From contig NW_026907807.1 of NCBI RefSeq assembly GCF_033807575.1, positions 186,001 to 250,000 on the forward strand: a stretch of DNA of 64,000 bases. Direction: 5' to 3'. Every line of letters starts with the position of its first letter. Position 1 is the stretch's first letter. The notes below the pieces were generated by a model. It made no database searches. It was not told the DNA's origin and was given only the letters and a program-made list of their open reading frames with translations. Shown piece after piece: positions 10,770-21,573 of the stretch. A program made the position numbers and the translations under genes. Source of the stretch: Cydia pomonella. Lineage: Eukaryota > Arthropoda > Insecta > Lepidoptera > Tortricidae.

Positions 10770-10927
10770 TTTCTGCCGGTGTAAGGTTGCCAGAGCTCAA
10801 CGAGGGTGCAGAGTGCTCGGCAACGCGCATGTAACTCTGGAGTTTCAGGTGTACATAGGCTACGAAGAGTGCTTCCCATCAGGCGGACCGTAAGCTTGTT
10901 TGCCACCGACGTAGTATACAAAAAGGC
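10770..10927 (+). repeat. SINE D, 3' half
   Basis: Reads from CTGCCGGTGTAAGGTTGCCA to CGACGTAGTATACAAAAA. It matches the 3' half of the full copies at 15.8 and 18.2 kb. Confidence 0.8.
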
Positions 10928-11204
10928 AGTAAGGGCTATGACCATACAATCCACCAAAACTGTGGGACATTATAAACTCTCTCGATCCTCGCTTGTCCCA
11001 CCCCTGCATTTATTTAGGTGTGCCCCTAGGGTGACAATAAACAGGACTGTCCGCCCCTAACCAAACTGTTTGGAGAACGCTCTCTGCATAGCCAATGACA
11101 TTTAATACGTTATCCTGCGATGTGTGGGCACCCTGTTTGGATAATTAATCTTTTCGTGATATTGATGACTATTAGAGAACATTTCCGAACCGATATGGTC
11201 TTTA

Positions 11205-11470
11205 TTTATTTTTTTATTTTATAGGACATTATTACACAATTTGACTAAGTCCCACAGTAAGCTCAATAAGGCTTGTGTTGAGGATACTTAGACAACGATA
11301 TATATAATATATAAATATTTATAAATACTTTAATACATAGAAAACACCCATGACTCAGGAACAAATATCCATGCTCATCACAAGAATAAATGCCCTTACC
11401 AGGATTTGAACCCGGGACCATCGGCTTCATAGGCAGGGTCACTACCCACTAGGCCAGATCGGTCGTCAAA
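11205..11470 (-). mobile_element. S1 SINE, tail type 1, minus strand
   Basis: The tail (TTGACTAAGTCCCACAGTAA) comes first and the head (GGATTTGAACCCGGGACCAT, CCACTAGGCCAG) ends near 11460. It is nearly full length. Confidence 0.9.
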
Positions 11471-11635
11471 CCTTCAAGAATAGACATACTGCCATCTTAA
11501 ATTCCGGCAACGTACTTGCAACCCCTCTGGTGTTAGTTTCATTCATACAAACTTACAAGTAGAAAATATGAAATGAATACTTATTTGAAGTTTTTAATAT
11601 TTGCAGGACATGGGATTCTTCAAGAAGCAGGTATT

Positions 11636-11762
11636 TAGGGTTCTCAAGGGTCGGCAACGCTTAAGTGGCTCCTGTGATGTTGCTTATGTCCATGTGCTAC
11701 GATGACCGCTTCCCATCAGGTGGCCCGTCTGCCCGTTTGCTGACTATCACATAAAAAAAAAA
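11636..11762 (+). repeat. Diverged SINE D 3' end
   Basis: GGGTCGGCAACGCTTAAGTG through CTTCCCATCAGGTGGCCCGT to an A run. It shares the scaffold of family D but is the most diverged copy. Confidence 0.6.
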
Positions 11763-12290
11763 TCCCTTCATAAAATAACCTAAAAATTACCACCAACCCC
11801 AAACATTTGGTCCAACCCACCAACCCCTAAATATGACCCATTATTACAAGAAAAGTATCATAATGCTATACGGCATCGACTACGTGGGCCCAAATCTAGC
11901 TCATTTCCTAGAAATTAAACGAATTAACTTCCATATAACACCAATGCACTTAAGCCCTTCTTAAGTTACGCAATTTCTTGATAGGTAATATACAAAAGGG
12001 CGTATGTTGATATGATGTAAAGAGCACTTACGACTTTTTGTGCTTAAGTGTTGTAAATTTGACCGCCACTTGCCTATTCTTGTCGTATAAAGTGTTAGAG
12101 TTTATTATTTTATAGGTGAAAGGAAAATAAATAATAAAACAGTAAATAGCTTTAGCTTGTAAAAAGAAAATGTGCAGAAATTTTCTTTGTTACTTATTGT
12201 GAGGAAAAAATGTTAGGTGTATCGGGAATATTATGTTCTTTTTATTTATTTATATCAATGTATACAATGTGTAGGAGTGCGCAAAAAAAA
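11763..12290. other. Unassigned AT-rich stretch
   Basis: No open frame or repeat I can support. Confidence 0.3.
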
Positions 12291-12560
12291 GCGCTGGTGG
12301 CCTAGTGGGAAGAGCGTACGACTTGTAATCCTGAGGTCGCAGGTTCAAACACTGGCTCGTTCCAATAAGTTTTACGAAACTTGTGTACGAAATACATGCT
12401 GATATTTTTTGGTGAAGGAAAACATCGTGAGGAAACCGGACTAATCCCAACAAGGCCTAGTTTACCCTCTGGGTTGAAAGGTAAGATGGCAGTCGCTTTC
12501 GTAAAAACTAGTGCCAACGCCAATTCTAGGGATTAGTTGCCAAGCGAACCCAAAGAAGAC
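12291..12560 (+). mobile_element. Second tRNA-headed SINE type
   Basis: The head reads GGTGGCCTAGTGGGAAGAGC with B box GGTTCAAACAC. The body includes GGTGAAGGAAAACATCGTGA, also seen at 1-62 and 45898, so the body is borrowed from the same LINE-type tail. It differs from S1 after the head. Confidence 0.75.
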
Positions 12561-12672
12561 AATGTGTGGAAGTGTTTTTTATTTATTTAATACATTCGTA
12601 TTTAAAAAAAATATCTTATTAGTTAAGGTGGTTCTATTAGGCAAAGAAAATGTATTAAAGCAATATAAATTA

Positions 12673-12790
12673 AATCATCATCATCATCATGGACCTTTAC
12701 CCTATTTGGGATCAGCCTTCCTTGTCCAAGCTCTCCATGTGGCCCGATTCCTGGTTAGGTTCATGTCGATATTTTGTATTTTAAGGTCTT
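12673..12790 (-). repeat. LINE 3'-end fragment with (TCA)n
   Basis: ATCATCATCATCATCATGG followed by a moderately GC-rich stretch. The trinucleotide tail is typical of LINE 3' ends read backwards. It joins directly to a SINE D copy. Confidence 0.45.
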
Positions 12791-12794
12791 TTTG

Positions 12795-13088
12795 GACCAT
12801 CGTCTCCTAAACGCCTGCAACTCCAAAGGTGTTACATTGCGCGTTGCCAACCCTAATACCTCGCACCCTTGTTGAGCTCTGGCAAACTTACTCACCGACA
12901 GGAACACAACACTATGAGTAGGATCTAGTGTTATTTGGCTACGGTTTTCTGTAAGGTGGAGGTACTTCCCCAACTTGGAGGTACTTTGGGCTCTGCTCTT
13001 GATCTGGAATGACATCCGCTGTGCTGTGCTCTACCACACTAAGCGATATGACGTTCACAATGCCCATACCTCTCTTAAACTTATTAGA
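12795..13088 (-). repeat. SINE D, minus strand
   Basis: CGCCTGCAACTCC near 12813 through CAATGCCCATACCTCTCTTA near 13060. Contains a short local duplication of GGAGGTACTT near 12958-12985. Confidence 0.85.
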
Positions 13089-13089
13089 C

Positions 13090-13500
13090 TTGCTATTTTA
13101 GTAATGGTGTCTATAATTTTTAGTTTTGTATTCCCAGTGGTGGTATGTTATATTTATTTGCGTATTTATTTTTGCGGTGGGAGGATGGGAACATTAATTG
13201 CATGTAAAAATACCTACTCAAGTACACCGGGTTTGCATTGATTGACGAGGACGTCTGTTCGCTGATTAGCAAAGTAATATTTTTGTTTTTATCAGTAAAA
13301 AATTTCGCAAAGTAACGTCTGATTTGCATTTACAAGAAACAAATTCAAATGTTCCCAATTGAGGACAAAATCTATATTTCAACTGTTCAACATTTTGTTC
13401 CGTCTAATACCTTCCACGCTTAAACCGCTGAACAGATTTAGATGAAATTCAACAGGAAGATATTAATGTGAGGTCCGGGGAAGGACAGGGTTTGACAATC
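13090..13500. other. Unassigned stretch with a repeat shared with 43.7 kb
   Basis: GGTGGTATGTTATATTTATT with TTGCGGTGGGAGG (13138-13190) recurs at 43746-43800. Thus 13135-13330 and 43745-43930 are two copies of an unnamed dispersed repeat. Confidence 0.5.
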
Positions 13501-13524
13501 ATCATCATCATCCCACACAGACGG

Positions 13525-13662
13525 GGTGCGTAGCCAACGTGCTAGTCGGTAACGCTCCTTAGCGAATGAAACGCAACTGTCATAATATGGACGAGTGATA
13601 GAGAGAGATAACTAGTAACTACGCTACGCTGCGGAACGTTGAGGAGTGACACGTTGGCTAAG
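13525..13662. mobile_element. MITE-like inverted repeat (TAGCCAACGTG ends)
   Basis: GCGTAGCCAACGTG near 13528 is mirrored by CACGTTGGCTA at 13650-13660. The outer motif resembles the palindromic tandem units at 48.84-49.15 kb. Confidence 0.5.
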
Positions 13663-13824
13663 TATCCAGGTACAAGCGAGTAAGTAGATTTTGCGTCAAT
13701 TTCGTTACACGTTGTATAAAGTTAACCCTCTTGAGGGTTTTGAACGGTATTCATAATATAGGGAGCGTGCATGAACTGCAGGAGGCAGCACAGGTGCCGT
13801 CAGATTATTGGCGCGAGGCGTAAA

Positions 13825-13955
13825 TTTGATGTTTATTGTTCCGATGTAGCCCACAAGATGGCAGAGCCTACTATGCATAAGAAAACACGTGACGTATAAA
13901 TGTACATGTTTATGATTCCGATTCAGGCCACAAGATGGCAGACCCTCCAACGCGC
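13825..13955. repeat. Tandem pair of a ~85-bp unit
   Basis: TTTATTGTTCCGATGTAGCC and CACAAGATGGCAGAGCC at 13831-13868 recur with changes at 13908-13948 (TTTATGATTCCGATTCAGGC, CACAAGATGGCAGACCC). Confidence 0.55.
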
Positions 13956-15450
13956 ACGGTCCCTATATTGGCTAAATAAGAAACCGAACAAAATGGCATT
14001 ATTTCTTCCATTATATTACTGATATTAGGGATTTGTTCAATCGTATATCTTTAAGGAAAGATAAGAGACATAAATCTTTAAGATATCTTTCGTATTGCAA
14101 GGGGATCAAATACCTCAGCAATAAAGTAGGATAATTTGTATAGAAATTTCCGTAGGAAGTGTTGAAACTATAATTTCCCGCTTATTATTTATATGTTTAT
14201 CTAACTTTGTACGAAAGAAAACCTTACAGTACAAAAAGCGCACTTAATGCCATAAGGCATTCTCTACTTGTTAACCTTTAGGCAAAGCAGGGAGATTTTA
14301 TTGACCGAGCGAATATGATATCTTTGCCAGTTTATAACAATATTTTGGTTATAAAAACTCAATTCATATACCTGTAGATATTTTAACAGACAGACAGCAA
14401 TAATAGAGTCGACTGTAGGTACACATTTCCCTAGTGATTATCTGTTTCAAGTCTAGATGGCTCTGTGCTCGCTCAGACAGAAAGCTGATACTGCGAATGT
14501 AACATACTAAATATACAGTAGGACAAAATCTATTTTATTTATATGTATTAGTATATTTCATGTCATTTCATTTATTTATTCACTAACACAGATACATTGT
14601 GTTTGAATGCCATTCTATTTTACAATCCCAATTAACATTAAAATAAGAATATTATTTACAATACAAAAAAAAACAAAGATGACGTAGACATTTAGTTATT
14701 ATAAATTATTATTATATGTCTAGATTAATAAGATCATTTAAGTCATACAGGCAGTTATTATACAAGAAAAAAAAAACATAATTAATTATTTTTATCCTCT
14801 ATGAAATCTATTACAGAATAATAATAAAAAATTCAAAGAAACTCCTATAGTCTTGCATTGAAAAACCTTCGATAGGTAATAGTTATATATTGTAATGGTA
14901 TTTAATAATTAATAGCCATTACAAAAGAAGACATATATTTGATACTAGCCTAAAATGGGGTTGGGGTTAAAATGGCCGGTATTCTCCGTACGTAACAAAT
15001 ACGGGTCAAAAAATACTCGACGGAGATCTCCGACCGGGGTAGATAGTGGGGTGCTTTTTTCTCAAAACCTTAACAAATGTATATGGATCTTCTGGAAATG
15101 TATATATACGTTCTGAGTAGACGAAATGTCAAAAATGTAATACGGGCCTACTGTAGGTACCTGTCTATCATATATCCGATCCTCATTAAGATGTAGTCCG
15201 GCTTCATGATTTAATCCTCCCAACATCTCTTAAATTAATTAAACGTATGGAAATTGCGAGCAAGAACTAGGACCACCACGATAGTTTGAAGGAATATTAT
15301 GATTATTAGAATATTTCATGAGAAATATTCTTATCGATATTAGTTTGTTTTGATATAACGTTAATAATACAGTAGCTTTATACTTTAGCATTTGCGTCAA
15401 CTACGGTAGTTCTGATTTTTTGCAGACCTGTTTATGATGTTGGCCCAATC
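13956..15450. other. AT-rich stretch; probable LINE tail at 14555-14765
   Basis: TTTCATTTATTTATTCAC and the following AT-rich 200 bp resemble the reversed 3' tail at 27.4 kb, so an old LINE 3' UTR on the minus strand is likely. The remainder shows no supportable feature. Confidence 0.35.
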
Positions 15451-15454
15451 AATG

Positions 15455-15598
15455 AGCTCAACCAGGGGGGGAGGGGTTTATGGTCGGCAACGCGCATGTA
15501 ACTCCTCTGAAGTTGCAGGCGTACATAGGCTACGGAGACTGCTTACCATCAGGCGGGCCGTATGCTTGTTTGCCACTGAAGTAGTATAAAAAAAAAGA
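15455..15598 (+). repeat. SINE D, 3' half
   Basis: GTCGGCAACGCGCATGTAAC through GCTTGTTTGCCACTGAAGTA to an A9 run. Confidence 0.8.
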
Positions 15599-15817
15599 TC
15601 CAAATTTATGACCTCGAGCGCCGAACGCAACTTTGTCAAAATCGAAACAACTGCGAAAATTAGTTTTTTTGAGATTTGGGCGATTATAACCCTAAAGAGG
15701 TAGTTCTTAACACTTTTTCTTGGACGTTTTTAAAGAAGAAAAATTTGCAACAATACGAGACTAGAATTGTCTCTGTAGATCTAATAGTTTCCAAGATAAA
15801 GCCTTTCCAACTTTGGA

Positions 15818-16170
15818 ACCGGGTACGTCCTTAAACTACGTCCAAAAGAGAGGTATGGGCATTGTGAATGTCATCTCGCTTTGTGTGGTAGGGCACAACC
15901 AGTGGATGTCATTCCAGATCTAGAGCAGAGCCCAACTGGGGAAATACCTCCACCTTACAGCACCGCAGCCAAATAACACTAGACCCTACTCATAGTGTTG
16001 TGTTCCTGCCGGTGAGTAAGGTTGCCAGAGCTCATCGAGGGTGCGGAGTGTTAGGGTCGGCAACGCGCATATAACTCCTCTGGAGATACAGGCGTACATA
16101 GGCTACGGAAACTACTTGCCATCAGGCGGGTCGTATGCTTGTTTGCCACCGATGTAGTATATAAAAAAAC
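15818..16170 (+). repeat. SINE D, full-length copy
   Basis: Starts GGGTACGTCCTTAAACTACG and ends GATGTAGTATATAAAAAA. It is one of the most complete D copies (about 350 bp). It has an A-rich 3' end but I find no tRNA-type A/B boxes, so its origin (7SL, 5S or a DNA element) is open. Confidence 0.85.
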
Positions 16171-16267
16171 AATATACCGGCATTATGTCCGTGCCAATGG
16201 CATTGCTAATCAAACTATCGAGCCAATTCGAACGTATAATTGTAAAAATCTCATATAATAAAATTCC

Positions 16268-16530
16268 TTTTTTTTTTTGGATGACCCAGGGGGAATCCGT
16301 TATGGATCCCACTGGCCCGGGAGAAGCCGAGTGGGTATGTCCGACTCCCACGGACTAAACCCCCTGGGGTGTTCTGGCGCTCGCTTTGTTGACGGGGTTT
16401 CGGGAACACGGTTGCAGGCCACCGATACCCTGCCGGCGTTGCCCTTGCGGGACCATCTTTTCGGGCTGCTCGAGCAGCCTACCAAAAAATCCCTTTTTTT
16501 TTTTTTTTTCGTTTTTTTTTTTTTTTTTTT
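16268..16530 (+). repeat. GC-rich repeat, short copy
   Basis: Sits between T-runs at 16268 and 16492. Shares with the longer copy after it the order GTGGG/GACTCCC, AACCCCC, GGGGTTTCGGGAACAC, and the terminal GCCTACCAAAAAATCCCT (about 16478-16495). Contains the 16-base perfect palindrome GGCTGCTCGAGCAGCC. Could be a non-LTR retroelement UTR; I cannot name the family. Confidence 0.65.
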
Positions 16531-17345
16531 CTAGGGGGGAAAATGCATTCCGCATACCACCCAGGTGCGGGGGGTGACCCGAGTGGTTATGTGGGACTCC
16601 CGTCTAGGCTAATGAGGCCCACGGTATACCCACTAAAAACCCCCCATATGCCACCTCGCCGCCTTATTGGTGGGGTTACGGGAACACTTGCGTACTCATC
16701 CGCGACCCCACCGGCGGCAGCCGCCCGCGAGCGGCTCCTTCGCGGATGCCCGAAGGCCCTTCACGCGAGGCGCGCCAGATGGTTCGACGCGCCTTCCTCC
16801 TCGGCCTCCGTCCTGCAGTGTAGCGGACCCCCCCGAGCCCGCCACAAGGAGGCCACGGGCGCCAGAAAACTCCCCAGCGCCCGGCGGCAGATGAGGTCCA
16901 TGGTTCTGCCGCAAACCACAACTCGGCTGCAGAGGACAGGGAGAACGGCACACCGTAACACCGACACTCCTCTTCCTCTGCAGCCCCACCAACGCCGCTA
17001 CAGCGGAACGGCCCCGCCAAGGTCGCAGGGGATAGGGAGAGTGGCGCATCGTGATACCATCACGCCTCTTCCCCTGCGATCCCACCTCGGCCGTCGAGGA
17101 TAGGGAGAACGGCTAACCGCAATACCGACACTCCTCTTCCTCGACGGTCCACCTCCAACGCGTCACAAGCGGGCTTATCAAGCCCACTTGGAGCGTCCTC
17201 CTCGGGCCAGCCAGCACCTCAAACAGGCCGGCCCTGGTTGCCTCTTCGCTTCACCGTGGGAGACCAAGCCACGGCTACTAAGCCCCTCCACCACGACAAG
17301 GTGGGCAACCCTCGGGGGGAGCCTACCAAAAAATCCCTGCCTTAA
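16531..17345 (+). repeat. GC-rich repeat, long copy with triple stem-loop array
   Basis: Begins after a T-run and ends with the same GCCTACCAAAAAATCCCT (17322-17340). Base composition is far above the surrounding AT-rich DNA, so several frames stay open by chance. The longest (16543-17103, +, 186 codons) is Arg/Pro-rich with two peptide repeats, IGR-V-AHRDT-ITPLP and a close variant. It shows no known domain. It may be part of a retroelement 5' or 3' region. The stem-loop array is listed separately. Confidence 0.6.
16925..17147 (+). repeat. Three tandem stem-loops with different, self-complementary stems
   Basis: Unit 1: stem GGCTGCAGAGG (16925-16935) with CCTCTGCAGCC (16975-16985). Unit 2: TCGCAGGGGA (17023-17032) with TCCCCTGCGA (17070-17079). 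Unit 3: CCGTCGAGGA (17091-17100) with TCCTCGACGG (17138-17147). All three enclose a conserved 37-39 nt core beginning near GGGAGA and ending CCTCTT, and each is followed by CCACC. Inside the core a CGG/CCG pair in units 1 and 3 becomes TGG/CCA in unit 2. Confidence 0.85.
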
Positions 17346-17558
17346 CCTGAACCAACATAACATTTAACATTATCCAACGTTCAGCACTTATCAATTTTCA
17401 AACGAACACTGCAAATAGCGGCCCATTAGCAAATAATCCTTTTCGGGGTTTTAGTTTCGTTGGTTCTAGAATATTCTATCTGCGTTCATTAGCAGACATT
17501 CGTTACTGCAATTAGTAATATGTCGACAGTAGCGTCTGCAAAACAGTTGAAGTTTAAC
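17346..17558. other. Unassigned stretch
   Basis: Nothing recognised. Confidence 0.3.
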
Positions 17559-17559
17559 T

Positions 17560-18045
17560 TATTCACTAAAATACAAAAATACAAAATACAAATACAAATT
17601 TCTTTATTTTGCTTAAAAATGTGGTACAAAAGATGGTATAAGAATATATCGTGGTCACACACATTCCTCCAGAAACTGGCATGCAAAATTATTACAGTAA
17701 GTACCTAAATATAAAGAATCATGCATTGGTACGCATTTAGAGTACTTAAATCTAAAGTATTACTAAAATATCACAATTACAGATACATTACCTACTAGTA
17801 TGTCATAGCCACAATATACAGATGCAATAACTAATCAATTATATATAAAATGTCAGATTTGCTGTCCATAGTAATCAAAATATTCGTCAACAGAATAAAA
17901 ACATTCTTGAATTAGCCAGTTCTTAAGTTTACGCTTGAATAAACTAATAGGCAAATTTTTTATGTCATCATGCAAATGATTAAAAATGTCAATGGACTTA
18001 CAGTATGCGTTATTGCTGTACAATTGTGTCTTACGGCTTAGAGGA
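17560..18045 (-). mobile_element. Jockey-like LINE 3' end, minus strand
   Basis: Minus-strand codons between about 18040 and 17853 read YCKSIDIFNHLHDDIKNLPI and SLFKRKLKNWLIQECFYSVD, the usual C-terminal end of Jockey-type RTs. The 3' UTR follows to a tail of AATACAA-type units near 17570-17600. The copy is 5'-truncated. Confidence 0.8.
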
Positions 18046-18094
18046 TGTCTGCTAGCTGGTGCGGGTGCACGGAGCGGGCGCCCGCACGCGGGTG

Positions 18095-18165
18095 CCATTG
18101 TAAAGGGGCCTGTCTTTTATTCGCAAAAGCTAACACGAATAACGTCCGGCGAACTGGCGGCGGCG
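18095..18165. repeat. Degenerate relative of the 21.46-kb foldback
   Basis: TGTAAAGGGGCCTGTC, TATTCGCAAAAG and AACGTCCGGCGAACTGG occur in the order expected from the foldback element at 21455-21573, with changes. Confidence 0.4.
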
Positions 18166-18177
18166 GTGAAATATGTA

Positions 18178-18525
18178 TATCGGGTATGTCCTTAAACTAC
18201 GTCCAAAAGAGAGGTATGGGCACTGTGAATGTCATCTCGCTTTGTTTGGTTGGACAGAGCACAGTGGATGTCATTCCAGATCTAGAGCAGAGCTCAACTG
18301 CGGAAGTACCTTACAGAAAACCGCAGCCAAATAACACTAGCCCCTACTCATAGTATTGTGTTCTGCCGGTGAGTAAGGTTGCTAGAGCTCAACAAGGGTG
18401 CGGAGTGTTAGGGTCGGCAACGCGTGTGTAACTCCTCTGGAGTTGCAGGCGTACATAGGCTATGGAGACTGCTTACCACCAGGCGGGCCGTATGTTTGTT
18501 TGTCATCGACGTAGTATAAAAAAGG
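18178..18525 (+). repeat. SINE D, full-length copy
   Basis: CGGGTATGTCCTTAAACTAC through TGTTTGTCATCGACGTAGTA to an A run. Very similar to the 15.8-kb copy. Confidence 0.85.
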
Positions 18526-19325
18526 AGTGGGCCTCTTAAGTAGGTAAAATCCTTCTCACGCGTCCGCGCCAGTGAACGTTTCTCATACTACTTTGGAGAA
18601 ATGGAAAAAAAACAATGTGTAATGCCATGGCACAGACGCATAACGACATGTATTTATTTTATCAGCAATGTACCAAAGAAAGCACATCGCACAAAATGTT
18701 AGTCGCAGTCGCAATAAGGCATCTTATCAGATTTTCGGAATTTCGTAAATATTGGTCGTAACTTTAAATTCAATCTAATGGCGTCTTTCATAAACGTGAG
18801 ATAACTCCGAATTAGTTATGAACCCCTCTCGTATATTTGCAACTCAAAATATTGAATTTCTTTGAAGCTACACAACTTTCCCCTGTCTATGGATAATAGA
18901 CTTTTTCCCACGAAAGCGAGGCTTATCACTTTTTTTACAAAAAACGCTTTTCGAAGTTTTATATTTCACTCCACCGTTTTTTCTATCCGTACATCTACAT
19001 CATGCAGCAATTGATCCCCTTGCCTAATTGGGGCTATGCCCTAAAAAACCATTGTCTGCCTAATTCAGGTTTTCAACCCGAACCTTTTCAATTTATTCCA
19101 ATTTCAACTCTATCGTTATGTACTTAAGAACTAACTTAAACGTGAAATGTTTAGGAAAAGTTTTAATTGACATTGTAAAATAAGCTTCAAGGCATGATAA
19201 TTAAGGTTTAATTTTAGATACCACTGTATTGAAAATGTAACAGCGTATGTCTATTGAAAGCATTTGGTAGTTCCTTCATTCTCCCAACCGATGCCGTTAG
19301 TAATTTAGTAGGAGCTGTATTAATG
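18526..19325. other. Unassigned AT-rich stretch
   Basis: TTTCATAAACG near 18786 resembles ends of a MITE at 27.1 kb, but I find no partner arm. No gene seen. Confidence 0.3.
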
Positions 19326-19589
19326 CAGGCCAATTCGAACGTACACTGTCATCTGAATGATATTTGAATCATGTTATTCAGTTATCATGCGTCTCGCTCG
19401 CGCCAGTACATGTACGGACACGTACGAGTGAAAAGCACGATACCTAAATAACATGATACAAATATCATGATGTCAGTTTTAACGGGATGCGGCTGGGAGT
19501 GAATCTGCTAGGTACACTATTGCAGTCCAGCTATCGTTAGTTGCTGATAATATTTTGCTAGCCGGCACAGGTACGTTCGAATTGGCCTG
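19326..19589. mobile_element. 264-bp MITE, 19-bp perfect terminal inverted repeats
   Basis: CAGGCCAATTCGAACGTAC at 19326-19344 is matched exactly in inverse orientation at 19571-19589. A lone copy of the same end is near 16222. No clear target-site duplication. Confidence 0.8.
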
Positions 19590-19905
19590 TAGGTATCCTA
19601 ATATATTAGTCTTGTCAAACTGTCTATTTGGCAAGGCGGTTGATTAAGGATCTGATAAGTGGAATTGGTGTGGTGCTATTGAAATGGGAGTGAAATAAGA
19701 TTTCAATTAGTTTAGTCATTGATGTCTAATACGCTTTGATACCGTAAAATCTTCTGGATTTTTTTCGGCAATAATAATGTTGCCTTTTGTGTTAAACTAA
19801 CTTGTTTAGGCTAAATATTAATGATATAGAAAATGTTAATACATAGACAAATATAATGTTATGTAGGAACAGTCAAGTCTTAAAATATGTTATATTAAAG
19901 AAAAT
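19590..19905. other. Unassigned AT-rich stretch
   Basis: Nothing recognised. Confidence 0.3.
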
Positions 19906-19906
19906 T

Positions 19907-20059
19907 ATAGGTAAAAAACTTAAGTAAGTCACCTGTTGTATGTAGTTGTGACGTGTTCGAATAGACAATACATTTTTAAGACAAACAAACAAAACAAATG
20001 TCTATTCGAACACGTCACAACTACATACAACAGGTGACTTACTTAAGTTTTTTACCTAT
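19907..20059. repeat. Perfect 61-bp inverted repeat with 31-bp loop
   Basis: The arm 19907-19967 is the exact reverse complement of 19999-20059 (61 of 61 by eye). The arm contains GTCACCTGTTGTATGTAG. It would form a long perfect hairpin if transcribed. Likely a young foldback MITE, but a hairpin-RNA precursor is possible. Confidence 0.9.
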
Positions 20060-21150
20060 ACCACGTGTTTTTTTATTAAAAAATATTTAGATTTTTGGTA
20101 ACTTCACAAGAAATATTTTAACTTCGGGCAATTTAACTATCGTTAATAAGGACGATATTTTCTAATTATATATTTTTATTAATATTTAATATTCATTGAC
20201 AACTTAAAGTTATATAATAAACTATTACTTGAAACATAATATTTGCCAAGCAAATACTTTTACCTGTATTCATCAAGACAACAGTGTAGGTGAACCTTAA
20301 CCAATTCAAAACGAATACACTTTGTCTCCCGGTAATTTTGCAAAAGTTCCACCCCTCACTAAGACGTTTTCCTTTTAAAACGTCATGTTCTTATATATTT
20401 CTGTTGTGATATACGTCGTTTTGTGCTTGAACAGCAACACACTCGTGTCCCAGTGATTACAAGTTACGTGTCGTCGCCGAACACAGATTACTTTCTCAGT
20501 AGAAGAAGCAACAACTACTACTTATGTTTTAAGACATTTATTATCTCATAAAGAATTTACAAAATTCACTTACACGAAATACACTTATAAAACAACACTT
20601 TTAAGGCTAGCGAGCACTATTTAATTTTATAAAGATTAATACGAGTGTAAATTCTATAAGGTTTTGTTATGCAAAAGTAAAGTGGATAGGAATCGGCTGC
20701 TTAGAGGACAATTTACTTGGACCGTCCTTTCCTACTTTCCGTGCTAATTTAGTAAGTGTGACACATGTTGTACCTAGTATGATCACCTCATTTACGTCTT
20801 TTTTGTAGTCATCGCAAAGTTAAGATAACTTAAGGCTAATTTTTAAGCTGCACCCTTACAGGTGGGAAATATTTTTTCTCAAATAAAAAAACGGTATTTA
20901 AATATATGCTTTACTCGTTGCGTATTCCCTATTTTTCGCACTTGTATCGTAATGTACTATTATAAAAGTAGTCTATAGGAGTCAATCAATTGTCGAGACT
21001 CGTTTAAAGTCGCAGCACGTCGTGCGGCCGAGATTCCTTTTTGTTTCCCATTTATTAAACCTTGACACATTTGCGGAGTTTCGGTTCTGTGCCAGGAAAC
21101 TAGATGTTACGATTTAACGATGCAACTGAGTTTGTGGTGACTATTGGCGT
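20060..21150. other. Unassigned AT-rich stretch with one MITE end
   Basis: TTTTTCGCACTTGTATCGTA followed by ATGTAC (20932-20957) is the inverse of the MITE end at 31.26 kb. No gene seen. Confidence 0.35.
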
Positions 21151-21454
21151 CATTCATAAACGCTAGTCAACTCTAAAAGGGCCCAATCTAAATGGGAACA
21201 ATTACCACCCGGCCACACAGAACCATGGCATGGAAGGTGCTGACCAGGCTCAGGTCCCAGGTCGGCCGTTGTAAACAAAATATGGCCTTTGCGGCCACTC
21301 TACTCGATGCGCTTGCAATATTGCACCGCAAACCATGGTGCACCTCGCATGCCCGTACTGCTCGGAATCTGACCTGATGGACGCGACGGTCAGAACTGTC
21401 GGCACTGCTGCTGTTTGGGCATCCACTGTTTAGGAAAACCTCGACACGAAAGAA
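21151..21454. other. Moderately GC-rich block, unknown
   Basis: Overlapping open frames of 91 (-) and 61 (+) codons have no recognisable domain. The block directly precedes a foldback element. Confidence 0.3.
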
Positions 21455-21573
21455 GGGGCCCATTGATTACCAGTTCGCCGGACGATATCGGCCTGTTAGT
21501 TATTCGCGTTTGTCACTTTTGCGAATAACTGACAGGCCGATATCGTCCGGTGAACTGGTAATCTGTGGACCCC
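21455..21573. mobile_element. 119-bp foldback MITE, ~50-bp arms
   Basis: GGGGCCCATTGATTACCAGT onward to TTATTCGC is mirrored by GCGAATAA through GAACTGGTAATC to GGACCCC with three or four mismatches. The loop is about 15 bp. Confidence 0.85.

Noticed and set aside
16543..17103. 186-codon Arg/Pro-rich frame as a possible protein gene
   Set aside because: In this GC-rich island four or more frames are open at once. Peptide repeats follow from the DNA stem-loop repeats. Kept only as a note in the repeat entry.
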